DNA of 64,000 nt, taken from positions 186,001 to 250,000 of the forward strand of contig NZ_FNET01000001.1 of the NCBI RefSeq assembly GCF_900100275.1, written 5' to 3'. The notes beneath the pieces are model-generated. The model saw only the letters and a list, made by a program, of their open reading frames with translations. It did no database searches and had not been told where the DNA came from. Both the position numbers and the translations under genes were made by a program. The DNA comes from Lentzea albidocapillata subsp. violacea (GTDB taxonomy: Bacteria; Actinomycetota; Actinomycetes; Mycobacteriales; Pseudonocardiaceae). Of this stretch, positions 43,718 through 54,812 are shown in pieces (position 1 is the stretch's first letter; each line of letters begins with the position of its first letter).

Positions 43718-45046
43718 TCAGGCGACTGAGCACGTGTTGCCGTTGAGGCTGTACGACGCCGGCGCCGAGTGGTCACCGGTGTGCGTGGCCTGGAAGCCGA
43801 TGGTGATCGACGCGTTGGGCGCGATGACGCCGTTGTACTGGACGTTTCTCGCGGTCACCTGCCCGGAGCCGGGGGAGTAGGTGGCGCTCCAGCCGGACGT
43901 GATCGTCTGCCCGCCGGGCAGCGTGAACTGCAGTGACCAGCCGTTCACCGGTGTCGAGGACGTGTTGGTGATGGTGATCGTCTCGGTGAGGCCGGTGTTC
44001 CAGGCGTTGACCACCGCCTTGACCGAGCAACCCTGGGACGGCGGCGGCGTCGTAGTCGTTGTAGTGCTGGTGGTCGTCGTGGGCGGACGATCGAGGCCGA
44101 GGAAGGTGATGGCGTGGGCGACCATTCCCGCGGTCGGCACGTCGTGCCCGGTGCCCTGGGCACTGATGCCCTCGACGACGGCCGGTGTGCCGGTGCCGTA
44201 ACGGGTGCGGGTCCAGTTCGGCTGCGGCTGGTCGGTGGTCGTGGGCGTCCTGCTCACCCCGTGCACGTTCGTCCACTGGTCGAGCGCCTCACCGAAGTTC
44301 GGGTACGCCAGCGTCGTGTCGGCGGTGCCGTGCCACAGCTGCATCCGCGGGTAGCGCCCGGTGTAGCCGGGGTACATCGCCCTCGCCTGGTCTCCCCACT
44401 GCTGCGGGGTCTTCAGCAGGGTTCCGCCCGAGCACTGGCTGTTCCACATCGACCCGTCCGTCGTCGCGAAACAGCCCGCCGGGACACCGGCGAAGGCCGC
44501 GCCGGCGCTGAACACGTCCGGGTACTGGGCGGCCAGCACGTTGGTCATCATCGCGCCGGACGAGATGCCCGAGACGACGATGCGCTGCGGGTCCACGTTG
44601 TAGCGCTGGCGCGCGTACGACACCATCGACATGATTCCGGTGGAGTCGCTGCCTCCGTTGCGGCGCAACGCGTTCTGCGTCGACACGTCGAAGCAGTGCC
44701 CGTCCCTCGTGGCCTCCGGGTAGACGATCACGTACCCGTTGCGGTCCGCGGCGGTGACGTAGTCGCGTCCGCCGCCGTTGTGCACCGCGCTCGCGGAACC
44801 GGTGCAGTAGTGCACCATCACGAGCAGGGCCGGGCGTTCCGCGAGCCTGTCCGGCGCGTAGACGTACATGTTCAGGCCGGTCGGGTTCGAGCCGAAGTTC
44901 GTGACCCGCACCAGGGACGCGGCCTGCGCCGGCTGGGCCACGAGTGAGAGCGCGACCGCCGCGATCAGCACCAGCACGGCCGCGATGACGCCGGCGAGGC
45001 TGAGCCCGTCGAGGCTCGTCCGGCCGGCGGGGTGTGCGTTGCTCAT
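43718..45046 (-). CDS. CE1-type esterase (PHB depolymerase fold) with C-terminal CBM2
   Basis: 442-aa secreted esterase, probably acetyl xylan or feruloyl esterase. An N-terminal signal/anchor (~15-43) leads to an alpha/beta hydrolase (~45-330) with VHYCTGSASAVHNGG, nucleophile Ser in VSGISSGAMMTN, Asp in WHGTADTTLAYP and His in GTGHDVP. A TTTTSTTTTTT linker leads to the CBM2 (~345-442). The ATG at 45046 follows GGGAGA and overlaps the stop of a CBM6-tail relic as ATGA. Located next to GH10 and GH62, fitting arabinoxylan de-esterification. Confidence 0.88.
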   Translation of the reverse strand: MSNAHPAGRTSLDGLSLAGVIAAVLVLIAAVALSLVAQPAQAASLVRVTNFGSNPTGLNMYVYAPDRLAERPALLVMVHYCTGSASAVHNGGGRDYVTAADRNGYVIVYPEATRDGHCFDVSTQNALRRNGGSDSTGIMSMVSYARQRYNVDPQRIVVSGISSGAMMTNVLAAQYPDVFSAGAAFAGVPAGCFATTDGSMWNSQCSGGTLLKTPQQWGDQARAMYPGYTGRYPRMQLWHGTADTTLAYPNFGEALDQWTNVHGVSRTPTTTDQPQPNWTRTRYGTGTPAVVEGISAQGTGHDVPTAGMVAHAITFLGLDRPPTTTTSTTTTTTPPPSQGCSVKAVVNAWNTGLTETITITNTSSTPVNGWSLQFTLPGGQTITSGWSATYSPGSGQVTARNVQYNGVIAPNASITIGFQATHTGDHSAPASYSLNGNTCSVA

Positions 45047-45189
45047 GACGATCTCCCTTCGCTGGAGCGCCACCAGTTGATGCCGAGCAGACAACCGTTG
45101 CCACCGCTGAACTTCAGGTAGAGATCATGCGTGCCGGCCACCGGGCAGGTGATCGGGTTCGCCTTAAGCCTTCGTGTCTTGGCCATCAT
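45043..45189 (-). pseudogene. CBM6 C-terminal relic
   Basis: A 48-codon frame whose last ~30 residues, CPVAGTHDLYLKFSGG then LLGINWWRSS, are the classic end of a CBM6 (HDLYL.F.GG...NWW). Nothing CBM6-like precedes it; upstream is the GH10 gene and its terminator. It has an ATG behind GGAAGAGG and its TGA overlaps the esterase ATG, so it might still be translated as a leader peptide, but as a carbohydrate-binding module it is only a tail. Probably the remains of a deleted CBM6-bearing xylan enzyme. Confidence 0.7.
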
Positions 45190-45207
45190 CCTCTTCCAGA
45201 GCAGGGC

Positions 45208-45239
45208 GCTCCGGCGGACGATCGCTCGTCCGCCGGAGC
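45208..45239 (-). terminator. Hairpin terminator of GH10 gene
   Basis: Perfect 14-bp stem GCTCCGGCGGACGA/TCGTCCGCCGGAGC with a TCGC loop, just after the GH10 stop. Confidence 0.82.
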
Positions 45240-45256
45240 CAGGGTCGCGCGGGAGG

Positions 45257-46621
<1,365 letters not shown>

Positions 46622-46778
46622 TCACGCTTTCGCAAGGAGCACCCCGACTGCAGGGTGGGATGGGCAGGACGGTTGGCCGGAGCCGGTGCGCCAGTGCCGG
46701 ATCCGGTCAGCGGCGAGGTGGTTGACGTCGTTCTTTTCCGTCATCGCCGCTGATGCCGTCCCGAGTGTGACAGTCGCG

Positions 46779-46792
46779 TGTTCGCGCTCACA
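46779..46792. promoter_or_regulatory. LacI-type operator (TGTTCGCGCTCACA)
   Basis: Variant of TGTTARCGCTCACA, 158 bp before the GH10 start. Confidence 0.45.
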
Positions 46793-46845
46793 AGCGCACG
46801 TTGTCGAATTCGACAGCAAGTTGACTCGATCGGCGTAGGAATGTA

Positions 46846-46859
46846 GGGGAGCGCTCCCA
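46846..46859. promoter_or_regulatory. CebR-like box (GGGGAGCGCTCCCA)
   Basis: 13 of 14 positions match the CebR consensus; the core GGGAGCGCTCCC is perfect. It is about midway between the GH10 and GH6 genes. Confidence 0.75.
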
Positions 46860-46920
46860 GTGTGAACGTCAAATCGTTTGAGCACGGCCGTCGAACGGTA
46901 TTGAAACCGCATTCAACTGA

Positions 46921-46934
46921 AGTTAGCGCTAACA
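46921..46934. promoter_or_regulatory. LacI-type palindrome (AGTTAGCGCTAACA)
   Basis: GTTAGCGCTAAC is a perfect 12-bp palindrome, the symmetrical form of the arabinose-locus motif. Confidence 0.6.
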
Positions 46935-47059
46935 ATTCCGGCGTTGACGGACTGCTGTTCCGGCGCTATGTTGACCCCAACTCGTAATTCGCTTTCCGCG
47001 ATGCCGGTCCGAAGCGGACCGAGTGCTCGGCTGGGCGCCATACGTTCCGCGCCGCCTGT

Positions 47060-47071
47060 GAGAGCGCTCTC
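47060..47071. promoter_or_regulatory. Palindrome GAGAGCGCTCTC
   Basis: Perfect 12-mer sharing the GAGCGCTC core with CebR boxes, 47 bp before the GH6 ATG. Confidence 0.5.
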
Positions 47072-47118
47072 TTGCATCGTGCCCCCTTCCCCATGGCAAC
47101 GACGCTGCGAGGACCTGA

Positions 47119-48483
<1,365 letters not shown>

Positions 48484-48496
48484 GGCGGCGGTGAAC

Positions 48497-48526
48497 GGGT
48501 CCCCGCACCGGCTGGTGCGGGGACCC
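48497..48526 (+). terminator. Hairpin terminator after GH6 endoglucanase
   Basis: Perfect 13-bp stem GGGTCCCCGCACC/GGTGCGGGGACCC with a GGCT loop. Confidence 0.85.
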
Positions 48527-48585
48527 CGCCATTCTCGGCCGCACCGGCACGTGATCCCTGCTCCCTCCGACAACGAAGGGTGATC

Positions 48586-50031
48586 ATGTTCCTCGCACGA
48601 TTGTTCACTTCACGACGGGCCCGGCTCACCGCCGTCGCCGCCGTGCCGCTCATCGCGGTGTCCACGCTAGCCGCGGTGGCGGTGCCTCCCGCGGCCGCCG
48701 CGCCGGGCTGTTCGGTGACCTACTCCGCACCGTCGCAATGGGACGGTGGCTTCACGGCGAACGTCAGCGTCACGAACCTGGGTGACGCCGTCAACGGCTG
48801 GACGCTCACCTGGAGCTTCTCCGCCGGCCAGCAGGTGAGGCAGGCCTGGAACGCCGAGGCGACCCAGTCGGGAGCGGAGGTGACCGTCCGCAACGTCTCC
48901 TACAACGCGGTGATCCCCACCGGTGGCCGGGTCGAGTTCGGGTTCAACGGTTCCTCCACGGGCACGGCGAACCCGAACCCCACGGCGTTCACGCTCAACG
49001 GAACCCTGTGCACCGGCGGCGTCGGCCCCACCACCACGACGACCACCACGACCGGCAACCCGCCCGTGGGCAGCCTGCCGTCAAGCTTCCGCTGGAACTC
49101 CAGCGGCGTGCTGATCAGCCCGAAACCGGACGCCACGCACGCGAACATCGCGGTCAAGGACCCGAGCGTCATCTTCTACAACGGCAAGTACCACGTGTTC
49201 GCGTCCACCTACACCGACGGCTACAACCTGATGTACACCAGTTTCAGCGACTGGTCCCAGGCCTCGGCCGCACCGCACCACTACCTCGACCGCTCCGGCA
49301 TCGGCGCCGGGTACCGGGCCGCGCCGCAGGTGTTCTACTTCGCGCCGCAACGCCTCTGGTACCTCGTCTACCAGACCGGGTCCAACGCGTCGTACTCCAC
49401 GACCACGGACATCTCCGACCCGGCGTCCTGGTCCACACCGAAGAACTTCTACGCCAACGGAATGCCGCAGATCATCCGCGACAACATCGGCAACGGTTAC
49501 TGGGTCGACTTCTGGACGGTCTGCGACACCGGGAAGTGCTACCTGTTCTCCTCCGACGACAACGGCCACCTCTACCGGTCGGAGACCAGCCTCGCGCAGT
49601 TCCCCAACGGCTTCACCAACACGGTGATCGCCATGCAGGACAGTGACCGCCACCGGTTGTTCGAGGCGGCCAACGTCTACAAGATCGCCGGCAAGGACCA
49701 GTGGCTGCTGGTGCACGAGGCGATCGGCACGGACGGCCGCCGCTGGTTCCGCTCCTGGACCGCGCCGTCGATCACCGGTCCGTGGACTGGACTGGCCGAG
49801 AGCGAGTCGAACCCGTTCGCCCGCGCCAACAACGTGACGTTCCCAGCTGGACAGTGGACCCGCGACATCAGCCACGGCGAGATGGTGCGCACGAACGCCG
49901 ACCAGACGATGGAGATCAGCCCCTGCAAGCTCAGCTACCTCTACCAGGGCATGGATCCCGGCGCCGGCGGTGAGTACAACCGGCTGCCCTGGCGGCTCGG
50001 CCTGCTGACCCAGACCAACTCGACCTGCTGA
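48586..50031 (+). CDS. GH62 arabinoxylan arabinofuranohydrolase with N-terminal CBM2
   Basis: 481-aa secreted alpha-L-arabinofuranosidase acting on arabinoxylan. Signal (~1-38), CBM2 (~40-142), short TTTTTTTT linker, GH62 propeller (~160-481) opening [17 protein letters not shown]. Likely active-site residues are the Asp in [18 protein letters not shown], the Asp in [17 protein letters not shown] and the Glu in [11 protein letters not shown]. The ATG at 48586 is 5 bp after GAAGGG; a GTG at 48580 is less likely. It complements the GH10 xylanase and CE1 esterase nearby. The 3' end overlaps a peptide deformylase-like scrap in another frame. Confidence 0.93.
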   Translation: MFLARLFTSRRARLTAVAAVPLIAVSTLAAVAVPPAAAAPGCSVTYSAPSQWDGGFTANVSVTNLGDAVNGWTLTWSFSAGQQVRQAWNAEATQSGAEVTVRNVSYNAVIPTGGRVEFGFNGSSTGTANPNPTAFTLNGTLCTGGVGPTTTTTTTTGNPPVGSLPSSFRWNSSGVLISPKPDATHANIAVKDPSVIFYNGKYHVFASTYTDGYNLMYTSFSDWSQASAAPHHYLDRSGIGAGYRAAPQVFYFAPQRLWYLVYQTGSNASYSTTTDISDPASWSTPKNFYANGMPQIIRDNIGNGYWVDFWTVCDTGKCYLFSSDDNGHLYRSETSLAQFPNGFTNTVIAMQDSDRHRLFEAANVYKIAGKDQWLLVHEAIGTDGRRWFRSWTAPSITGPWTGLAESESNPFARANNVTFPAGQWTRDISHGEMVRTNADQTMEISPCKLSYLYQGMDPGAGGEYNRLPWRLGLLTQTNSTC

Positions 50032-50099
50032 AGACCCTCGCCGACAACATGTTCGAGACGATGGCAGGGCTCGCGGCCAACCAGATCGGCGTCGACCTG
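50028..50099 (+). pseudogene. Peptide deformylase fragment
   Basis: In the frame starting at 50028 the DNA reads [12 protein letters not shown] then AGLAANQIGVDL. Peptide deformylases have MFETM...GVGLAANQIGVD, motif I including the conserved Gln; here about seven codons between the two parts are missing and the frame decays afterwards. Only ~24 codons remain and motifs II (EGCLS) and III (HEIDH) are absent, so it cannot encode an active enzyme. It marks an old recombination endpoint next to GH62. Confidence 0.7.
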
Positions 50100-50193
50100 A
50101 GCGCGGGACCGGGGTGGCGTAGTTCGTGGGCTACCGGCTCGGCGTCCTCAACCACGCCACGCAGGCGCTTCGGGTTGTCCACGCCCTGACAGG

Positions 50194-50529
50194 TCAGAGG
50201 TAACCGCAGTACAGCACGCCGAGCACCGCACCGGTCACGGCGGCGACGAGGACCGCCGCCGACGTGACCATGAGGTGCCGCCGCCGCACGGCCCGGACGA
50301 GCCGCGGCAGGACGGCGGCGGGCACCTCCGGGTCGGTGCCCAGCGACTGCACCGCCCATTCCTCCGGCACGCGCGACAACAGGCCCGTCATCCCGGCGAG
50401 CCCGCAGACCTCGCGCTCGCACGAGGCGCACTGCGCGAGGTGCTGCTCGTAGGCCAGCCGGTCCGCGGTCGACAGGGCGCCCAGGACGTAGGCGCCGTCC
50501 CACTCCCGGAACGGATCCGGTGTGTTCAC
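50194..50529 (-). CDS. Zinc-finger anti-sigma factor, short membrane form
   Basis: 111-aa anti-sigma protein. The zinc-binding motif HLAQCASC at ~32-39, with the preceding REWDGAYVLGALS, is typical of ZAS/RskA-type N-termini. One hydrophobic segment (~84-107, VTSAAVLVAAVTGAVLGVLY) ends the protein, leaving only a few residues outside, whereas relatives usually have a ~100-residue extracytoplasmic domain. The GTG start overlaps the sigma-factor stop (GTGA), the normal arrangement for a sigma/anti-sigma pair with matched synthesis. Confidence 0.85.
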   Translation of the reverse strand: MNTPDPFREWDGAYVLGALSTADRLAYEQHLAQCASCEREVCGLAGMTGLLSRVPEEWAVQSLGTDPEVPAAVLPRLVRAVRRRHLMVTSAAVLVAAVTGAVLGVLYCGYL

Positions 50530-51014
50530 CGCCCTGTTACCCCGTTCTCCTGCAGGGCCAGCCTCAGCGCCCGCAGGCCGTAGTGCAGCCGCGACTTCAC
50601 GGTGCCCTGCGGCACGTCCAGCGCGTCGGCGAGCTCCGCGATGGACTCGCCGCGGTAGTAGGCCCGCACGATCACCAGCCTGTGCTCGGGCTTGAGGGTG
50701 GACAGGGCGTCGGCGACGAGCCAGGCGTCGAGGGTGGAGTCGGTGTGGTCGGCCCGCGAACGTTCGGGCGGGCTCTCCGACTCGACCTCCCACCGGGCCC
50801 GGGCACTGCGGCGCTCGTCGATGGCGTAGTTGCGTGCCACGGCATAGAGCCACGCCTTGGACGCCGACGAACCCTGTTCCAGCACCTCGGGATGCCGCCA
50901 GGCGCGCAGCAGGGCCTCCTGGACGATGTCCTCGGCGAGTTGCTCGTCTCCGGTCAGCCGCAGGGCGTAGCGCCACAGGGCGGCGGCGTGGCCGTCGTGC
51001 AGCGCGCGCAGCAT
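50526..51014 (-). CDS. ECF-family RNA polymerase sigma factor
   Basis: 162-aa group IV sigma factor. Region 2 (~8-75): ALWRYALRLTGDEQLAEDIVQEALLRAW and AWLYAVARNYAIDERR (core blocks in part). Region 4 (~95-155): LSTLKPEHRLVIVRAYYRGESIAELA and VPQGTVKSRLHYGLRALR. It resembles SigL/SigK-like actinobacterial ECFs. The ATG at 51014 was chosen because an in-frame stop lies shortly upstream; no clear Shine-Dalgarno was seen. Starts 33 bp after the enoyl-CoA hydratase stop, so it is probably the fourth gene of the operon that begins at 54599. Confidence 0.88.
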   Translation of the reverse strand: MLRALHDGHAAALWRYALRLTGDEQLAEDIVQEALLRAWRHPEVLEQGSSASKAWLYAVARNYAIDERRSARARWEVESESPPERSRADHTDSTLDAWLVADALSTLKPEHRLVIVRAYYRGESIAELADALDVPQGTVKSRLHYGLRALRLALQENGVTGR

Positions 51015-51047
51015 GGTGATGTGGTCGTCGTTGATGACGCACCCCGC

Positions 51048-51821
51048 CTACGTGCGGAACGCCGGGGAGCGCTTGCCGAGGAACGCCGCTGTGCCCTCAC
51101 GCATGTCGTCGGTGGTGAAGGTGTGCCGGAACGCCTCGAGCTCGACGTGCAGCCCCGAGCCGACGGGCAGGCCGTCCACGGTGTTGATCACCGCCTTGCA
51201 CGCGGCGACGGCGGCGGGTGAGTTGGCGGCGATGTCGGCGAGCACCAGCCGTGCGGCGGCGAACATCTCCTCGCGGGTGTCGAAGACCTGGTTCACCAGC
51301 CCGGTGCGGTGCGCCTCCGCCGCGTCCACGCGCCGGCCGGAGTAGATCATCTCGCGGGCCCGCGCCACCCCCACCCGCCGGAACAACCGGACGCAGCCCC
51401 CGAAACCGGGAATCAGGCCGAGGAGCACCTCCGGTTGCCCGAACACGGCCTTGCGGGTGGCGTAGACGAAGTCGCACGCCAGCGCCATCTCGCAGCCGCC
51501 GCCGAGCGCGTAGCCGTCGACGCAGGCCACGACGGGGACCGGAAGCCGTTCCAGCAGGGTCGTCACCTCCTGTCCCAGCGCACCGAACGCCTCGCCCTCC
51601 TCGGCGGTCATGGCCGCCATCTCGCGGATGTCGGCACCGGCGATGAACGCGGGTCCCTCGGAACCCGTGAGCAGGACGGCACGCGGACCGGAGAGGGTCG
51701 ACAGCAGGTGGCGCAGCTCGGTGAGAGTTCGCTGGGACAGGGCGTTGCGCGCCTGGGGCCGATGTACGGTCACCGTCAGCACGCCGCCCTGCTCGTCGAG
51801 CACGAGGTTCTGATAGTCCAC
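51048..51821 (-). CDS. Enoyl-CoA hydratase/isomerase family protein
   Basis: 257-aa crotonase-fold enzyme. Oxyanion-hole segments are AFIAGADIREMA and DGYALGGGCEMALACDF; FGQPEVLLGLIPGFGG is the family block containing a catalytic Glu. It likely hydrates or isomerises an acyl-CoA or related thioester. It sits 10 bp after the membrane reductase-like gene, with GAGGAG upstream, in an operon with an adenylating enzyme, so the substrate may be an acyl group activated there. The chemistry is not determined by the sequence. Confidence 0.88.
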   Translation of the reverse strand: MDYQNLVLDEQGGVLTVTVHRPQARNALSQRTLTELRHLLSTLSGPRAVLLTGSEGPAFIAGADIREMAAMTAEEGEAFGALGQEVTTLLERLPVPVVACVDGYALGGGCEMALACDFVYATRKAVFGQPEVLLGLIPGFGGCVRLFRRVGVARAREMIYSGRRVDAAEAHRTGLVNQVFDTREEMFAAARLVLADIAANSPAAVAACKAVINTVDGLPVGSGLHVELEAFRHTFTTDDMREGTAAFLGKRSPAFRT

Positions 51822-51831
51822 AGTGGTCTCC

Positions 51832-53064
51832 TCACGAGTCCCAGATCGCGCCGTAGGCGGGGATTCCCCTGGCCTCCAGCTCTTCGACGACGTGCCAGGT
51901 GGTGTGTTTGTTGGAGATGCAGATGACCGCTTCCGCGTCGAAGCGCCGGCAGGCGTCGTGCGCGAGCGCGACGAGGTCCGGCTTGCCCTGACCGGCGGTG
52001 TCCCAGACGACGGCGTCAGGTTGCGCGTCGAGGATCTCGTCGACCAGCGCGTCCCCGTAGGTGCGGCGGGGGTCGCGGGTCGACCACACCAGCGTCGCCG
52101 GAGCGGTGCGGGCGAGCAGGTGGGGCAGGCAGGGGCCGATGCCGCTGCCGGTGGCGACCCACACCACGCGATGGAACAGCTTGTCGATGTTGCCGACGCC
52201 CGCGGTCGGGATGCCCTTCACCCACAGATGGCTCGGCTGGTCGGCGATGAGCTTCGCCGTCCAGTCACCGGCGCGGGAGATGGTGAGCCGGAAGCCCGAG
52301 CGTCCCGGTGCGGGGACGTTCGCGAACGAGTGCCATTCGAGCAACGGGTTGCGGCTCACCGCTGTCGAGGAGCCCGCGAACGGCGTGACGCCGTGGTCGA
52401 ACGACACGAGCGCGACGTGCGGGGACGGGCTGACGATCCGCACCGGCACGCGCCGCAACCGCAGCCACGGCAGCGCCACGCTGACCACCACGAGCGCGAG
52501 CGGCCAGAGGAACACCGGGTTGGAGACCGCGGCCAGCACTCCGAACAGCACGAGCACCGTCCAGCCGCCGAACCGGTGCGACCGCTCGAAGAGGTCGTGG
52601 TGGCGGGCACGGAGCCGGGGGAGCGCGAGCACCGTCATCGCGCCGAGCAGGGCGAGGATCATCCAGCTCACCACGATCGGCAGCGCGCCGCGCGCGGTGG
52701 TGGCGAGCGGGAGGAACCAGGCCACGGCGCAGACGGCGGCTCCGACGTGCAGGCCACCGAAGTGGTAGACCTTGCCCAGCGTCCATCGCACCCGCAACGG
52801 CCAGTGCTTCGGCGCGCTGGTGGCCAGCCGGAACAGCAGGTTGATCACCAGCTGCTGGCGGACCAGCGCGGCGAGCGCCACGTTGACGACGACGAGCGTC
52901 GTCAGCACGTCCTGGTCGCCCTGCCAGTCGCCGATCACTGCGAAGAGGAGGTTCGCGAGCACGACGGCCGCCGCGAGCCGGTTGTGGTGGGTGAACGGGC
53001 GCCGGCGCAGGACCGCGCGAAGCGAACGATCGGCCGGTGGCAGGAGGACCTCGGGCACCGTCAT
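51832..53064 (-). CDS. Membrane flavoreductase-like protein (ferric-reductase/FNR-like)
   Basis: 410 aa. The N-terminal half has about six hydrophobic segments with paired histidines (KVYHFGGLHVG; RHHDLFERSHRFGGW), reminiscent of ferric-reductase heme ligation. The C-terminal half (~215-410) is cytosolic and reductase-like: VSFDHGVTPFAG, RSGFRLTISRAGDW, WVKGIPTAGVGN, then VWVATGSGIGPCLPHLLA as a nucleotide-binding motif. Similar membrane-FNR modules are found fused to or beside adenylation proteins. Start ATG overlaps the adenylation-gene stop (ATGA), so the pair is co-translated. Electron acceptor and product unknown. Confidence 0.72.
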   Translation of the reverse strand: MTVPEVLLPPADRSLRAVLRRRPFTHHNRLAAAVVLANLLFAVIGDWQGDQDVLTTLVVVNVALAALVRQQLVINLLFRLATSAPKHWPLRVRWTLGKVYHFGGLHVGAAVCAVAWFLPLATTARGALPIVVSWMILALLGAMTVLALPRLRARHHDLFERSHRFGGWTVLVLFGVLAAVSNPVFLWPLALVVVSVALPWLRLRRVPVRIVSPSPHVALVSFDHGVTPFAGSSTAVSRNPLLEWHSFANVPAPGRSGFRLTISRAGDWTAKLIADQPSHLWVKGIPTAGVGNIDKLFHRVVWVATGSGIGPCLPHLLARTAPATLVWSTRDPRRTYGDALVDEILDAQPDAVVWDTAGQGKPDLVALAHDACRRFDAEAVICISNKHTTWHVVEELEARGIPAYGAIWDS

Positions 53065-54599
53065 GCCACGGGCTCCCGCCGCAGTCCGTCCACATGCGAC
53101 AGCAGCGCGCGCCGGTCGACCTTGCCACGGTCGGTCGTCGGCAGCGTGTCGACCGGGACGATCAGCGTCGGCACGCAGTAGTACGGCAGCCGTTGCGAGA
53201 CCGCCCGCCGCGCCCGCTCCGGCGTCGCGGTACCGGGGCTGATGAACCCGACGAGCTTCCCGTCATGCACCACGGTCGTGGCGCGGTCGCAGTCATCGGC
53301 GCGCTCCAGCGCCGCGGTGACCGCGTCCAGCTCGACGCGGAACCCGCGCACCTTGACCTGGTCGTCGGTGCGGCCGCGGTGCTCCAGCCGGCCCTCGCGC
53401 GTCCACCTGGCGAGGTCGCGCGTCCGGAACATCAGGTGGTCCCCGCCGAGGAACGGATCGGGGCGGTACCGGTCCGCCGTGAGGTCGAGATCACCCAGAT
53501 AGCCCGCTGTCACGCACGCCCCGCCGGCCCACATCTCCCCGACCGCGCCGATGGGGCACGGCAGCAGGTCGTCGTCGAGCACGTACACGGTCGTGTTCGG
53601 CACCGGCCTGCCGATGGTGAGCTGCCCGGTGCCCGGTTCGTAGCGGTGCACCGTGTTGACGATGGTGACCTCGGTGGGACCGCAGGCGTTGTGGAAGGCC
53701 ACGCGGCGGGCCCACACGTCCGCGAGGGCCTGCGGGCAGCGTTCGCCGGCGACCGCGACCGTGCGCACCCGTTGGCAGGCGGCAGGATCCAGCGTCGCCA
53801 GCACGCTCGGCGTGGCGATCACGACGTCGGCCGTGCTCGCCGTCCGTGCGAGGTCGTCGCCGCGGATCACGAGCGTGCCGCCGTTCGCGAGCGTGCCGAG
53901 GATCTCCCACATCGCCATGTCGAAGGCGATGTTGAGCAGCTGGGACACCCTGATCCCCGGTGCTATGCCCAGGGAGCCGGGTGCGGTGAGCAGGACGTTG
54001 CACAGGTTGGCGTGGGAGACCCGCACCCCGTTGGGACGCCCGGTGGTGCCGGAGGTGAAGATGACGGCGGCGATGTCCGACTCCGCGGTGATGGTGCGGC
54101 ACAACGCGCCGACGTCGGGCAGGCTGTCGATCGTGATGATCGTGGCCAGGTGAGGGGGCAGCGAGGCCGCGTCCGCGGTCGTCGTGAGCACCACGTCGAC
54201 GTGCGCGACCCGGACGATGTGCCGCAGGTGGGCCTCCGGTGTGATGCGCACGTCCTGCGGCACGTAGGCCGCTCCCGCCTTGAGCACCGCCAGGATGCCC
54301 ACCACCATGGAGATCGACCGCGTCAGGAACAGTCCCACGTGGTCGCCGGGGCGCACGCCGCCGCGAACCAGGAGTTCGGCCAGCAGCGTGGCTCTGGCGT
54401 CCAGCTCTCCGTAGGTCAGGGACTCGCCGAGGTGTTCCACGGCTGTCAGGTGCGGGCGACGCGTCGCGTGCGTCTCGAAGGCGTGGTGGACGTGGTCGGA
54501 CGGAGGGGTGCGGACGGGACCGGCGCCGAACAACTGGAACAGTTCGCGGTCGGCGGGGGACAGATCGCACAGGGCGGATTCCTGGAACAGGGCTGTCAC
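53061..54599 (-). CDS. Stand-alone NRPS-like adenylation enzyme
   Basis: 512-aa AMP-forming enzyme resembling NRPS adenylation domains, with no condensation, carrier or thioesterase domain. Core motifs: A2-like LKAGAAYVPQD, A3 IFTSGTTGRPNGVRVSH (Asn where Lys is usual), A4 FDMAMWEILG, A5 NACGPTEVTIVNT, A8 GRTDDQVKVRGFRVEL, and A10 LPTTDRGKVDRRAL with its Lys. A7 reads FRTRDLARW, with Arg where Gly is usual. It would activate an amino or carboxylic acid as acyl-AMP. First gene of an operon with the membrane reductase-like protein, a crotonase and a sigma/anti-sigma pair. Confidence 0.85.
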   Translation of the reverse strand: MTALFQESALCDLSPADRELFQLFGAGPVRTPPSDHVHHAFETHATRRPHLTAVEHLGESLTYGELDARATLLAELLVRGGVRPGDHVGLFLTRSISMVVGILAVLKAGAAYVPQDVRITPEAHLRHIVRVAHVDVVLTTTADAASLPPHLATIITIDSLPDVGALCRTITAESDIAAVIFTSGTTGRPNGVRVSHANLCNVLLTAPGSLGIAPGIRVSQLLNIAFDMAMWEILGTLANGGTLVIRGDDLARTASTADVVIATPSVLATLDPAACQRVRTVAVAGERCPQALADVWARRVAFHNACGPTEVTIVNTVHRYEPGTGQLTIGRPVPNTTVYVLDDDLLPCPIGAVGEMWAGGACVTAGYLGDLDLTADRYRPDPFLGGDHLMFRTRDLARWTREGRLEHRGRTDDQVKVRGFRVELDAVTAALERADDCDRATTVVHDGKLVGFISPGTATPERARRAVSQRLPYYCVPTLIVPVDTLPTTDRGKVDRRALLSHVDGLRREPVA

Positions 54600-54812
54600 G
54601 ACGGGTGCCCTTTCGTGAGCGGTGCGTGGGCAACCGCTTGAACGAGACAGCCCGCCGGGAAGTTCACGCCGTGTCGAATCGCCCGTCGAATCGAAAAGCG
54701 CTTGTGGCGCAACGCTTCTTGCCGCGCCAGAAGCAGTAGCCCCGTCACCCGGACGGATGATCCTGTGCTCCTGCGTTTGTCATGGCCGTCTGCGCATATG
54801 AGCATCTGTCCT

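Larger units (their letters stand above)
46622..47118. promoter_or_regulatory. Divergent GH10/GH6 control region
   Basis: 497 bp without a gene. It holds four LacI-type palindromes (46779, 46846, 46921, 47060), described separately. The AT-richer stretch 46740-46960 is the likely promoter area for both genes. Confidence 0.6.

Noticed and set aside
50028-50190. Live small peptide deformylase gene
   Set aside because: Only motif I survives, with an internal deletion and no motifs II or III.
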